Below are positions 63,451 through 64,000 of a stretch of 64,000 bases of DNA, piece after piece (position 1 is the first letter of the stretch; each line of letters starts with the position of its first letter). Where the stretch lies: NCBI RefSeq assembly GCF_000473165.1, contig NZ_KI421504.1, forward strand, positions 372,596 to 436,595. Reading direction: 5' to 3'. The position numbers and the translations under genes are program-made. This DNA is from Leisingera aquimarina DSM 24565. Lineage in GTDB: Bacteria; Pseudomonadota; Alphaproteobacteria; Rhodobacterales; Rhodobacteraceae. Below the pieces are notes generated by a model, which was given only the letters and a program-made list of their open reading frames with translations, did no database searches and was not told the DNA's origin.

Positions 63451-63599
63451 GGCGTCTCTCCTGACAAGCTGCGAAACTTTCAGGGAAATTTGCCAGCCGG
63501 TCAAATCAGGAATTTTGCGCGCATCATTAAGAGATTTTGATGTGATAGTGACCGAGGCGCGCAAGAAGTCTGGTGTGAACCGACCTCCAACCCTCGTGC

Positions 63600-63846
63600 C
63601 TAATAGTTGCGTTGGTCAAGCAAGGCCAAAACTATGTTTTGATCATGCTCATCTTTGCCTAAAAAATGCTCGTGGTCCCAATTCCCCCCCCTTCTCAGCC
63701 TCGTTCGCACAATCCAAAACAAAGCGGGCAAAGGCTTGCATCTCCTTGGCGCTTCTAAAGCACAGTGAAACGCCGACGAGTTCTGGAGCAACTTCTTGAA
63801 TGTCACCGCGTGAGCAACCGTAAATCCTGAAATCTGGAGTTGTCAT
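63600..63846 (-). pseudogene. Small unknown gene frameshifted at a poly-C tract
   Basis: From ATG 63846 (ribosome site AGGAAG) the minus strand encodes MTTPDFRIYGCSRGDI and then CFRSAKEMQAFARFVLDCA, but the frame ends at 63649 with the odd tail ELGPRAFFRQR (65 residues). At the run of eight Cs (63684-63691) the next frame continues as NWDHEHFLGKDEHDQNIVLA and LLDQRNY-stop at 63600. Seven Cs would give one intact 81-residue protein. The WDHEHF motif recalls small immunity-type proteins, but I cannot name the family. Sequencing error, phase variation or decay are all possible. Confidence 0.45.
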
Positions 63847-64000
63847 AAGTCTTCCTCGAAAAATCTGTTTTGCTAGGTTCCTGTGAAGCAGTAACGATAC
63901 AAAACCTGAAACCCTTAAAGAGCTGCAACACAAAGTAGCCACACAACCTTGCCGGTTCCACACGCAATCGGAAAGACCCGCTCTCCGCTTCCCATCCCCC

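Overview
The window is a contiguous stretch of high-GC alphaproteobacterial chromosome, most likely from the marine Roseobacter group (Rhodobacterales; Leisingera, Phaeobacter or Ruegeria-like). This rests on the gene content (tmm, dmmDABC and gmaS/mgs in one island, Roseobacter-type small families such as DUF2794, an Irr-type iron box) and on codon and GC character. No rRNA, tRNA, insertion sequence, integrase, phage gene or CRISPR array was recognised.

1..32000 is a methylated-amine catabolic island. The minus-strand block holds fhs (formate-tetrahydrofolate ligase), gmaS, mgsC, mgsB and mgsA (gamma-glutamylmethylamide and N-methylglutamate synthesis), then a small membrane protein and an Amt transporter with a TTG start. 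Divergent from these is dmmDABC (dimethylamine monooxygenase plus a GcvT-like folate protein), followed by a convergent XRE/cupin regulator. Next come a Liv-type ABC transporter operon (unknown small gene, livF, livG, livM, livH, substrate-binding protein), a divergent FadR-type GntR regulator, a second substrate-binding-like protein without an obvious signal peptide, trimethylamine monooxygenase tmm, a GlxA/AraC regulator, a class I glutamine amidotransferase, a sterol-desaturase-like membrane enzyme with a divergent LysR regulator, and a four-gene heterotetrameric sarcosine oxidase/N-methylglutamate dehydrogenase operon. Together these can take trimethylamine and dimethylamine to methylamine, then glutamate plus one-carbon units on tetrahydrofolate. 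The TMAO demethylase (tdm) that should link TMAO to dimethylamine is not in the window. The dmmD, tmm and ABC-receptor promoters share a sequence block rich in TTGG/CCAA half-sites, which suggests one regulon.

32282..39791 is a homoprotocatechuate (hpa) meta-cleavage operon: hpaR divergent from hpaF, hpaE, hpaD, an aromatic amino acid decarboxylase, hpaG, hpaH and hpaI. The inserted decarboxylase suggests that tyrosine or a related amine feeds the pathway.

39968..64000 is mostly housekeeping and accessory chromosome: a DUF4139 protein, asd, an MFS permease, a DUF3095 protein, beta-carbonic anhydrase, an Hpt-like small protein, an M17 aminopeptidase with an NlpC/P60 protein, DUF2794, an ArsR regulator next to an internally deleted imuB remnant, a c'-type cytochrome, TetR divergent from mbfA (Irr box), an AEC permease, a cupin, fghA, sthA, a UPF0178 protein, a NIPSNAP protein, EamA, HAD, an ornithine cyclodeaminase-like protein, an alpha/beta hydrolase, an MFS permease, and a frameshifted small gene at a poly-C tract. 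Several families of hairpin repeats lie between these genes.
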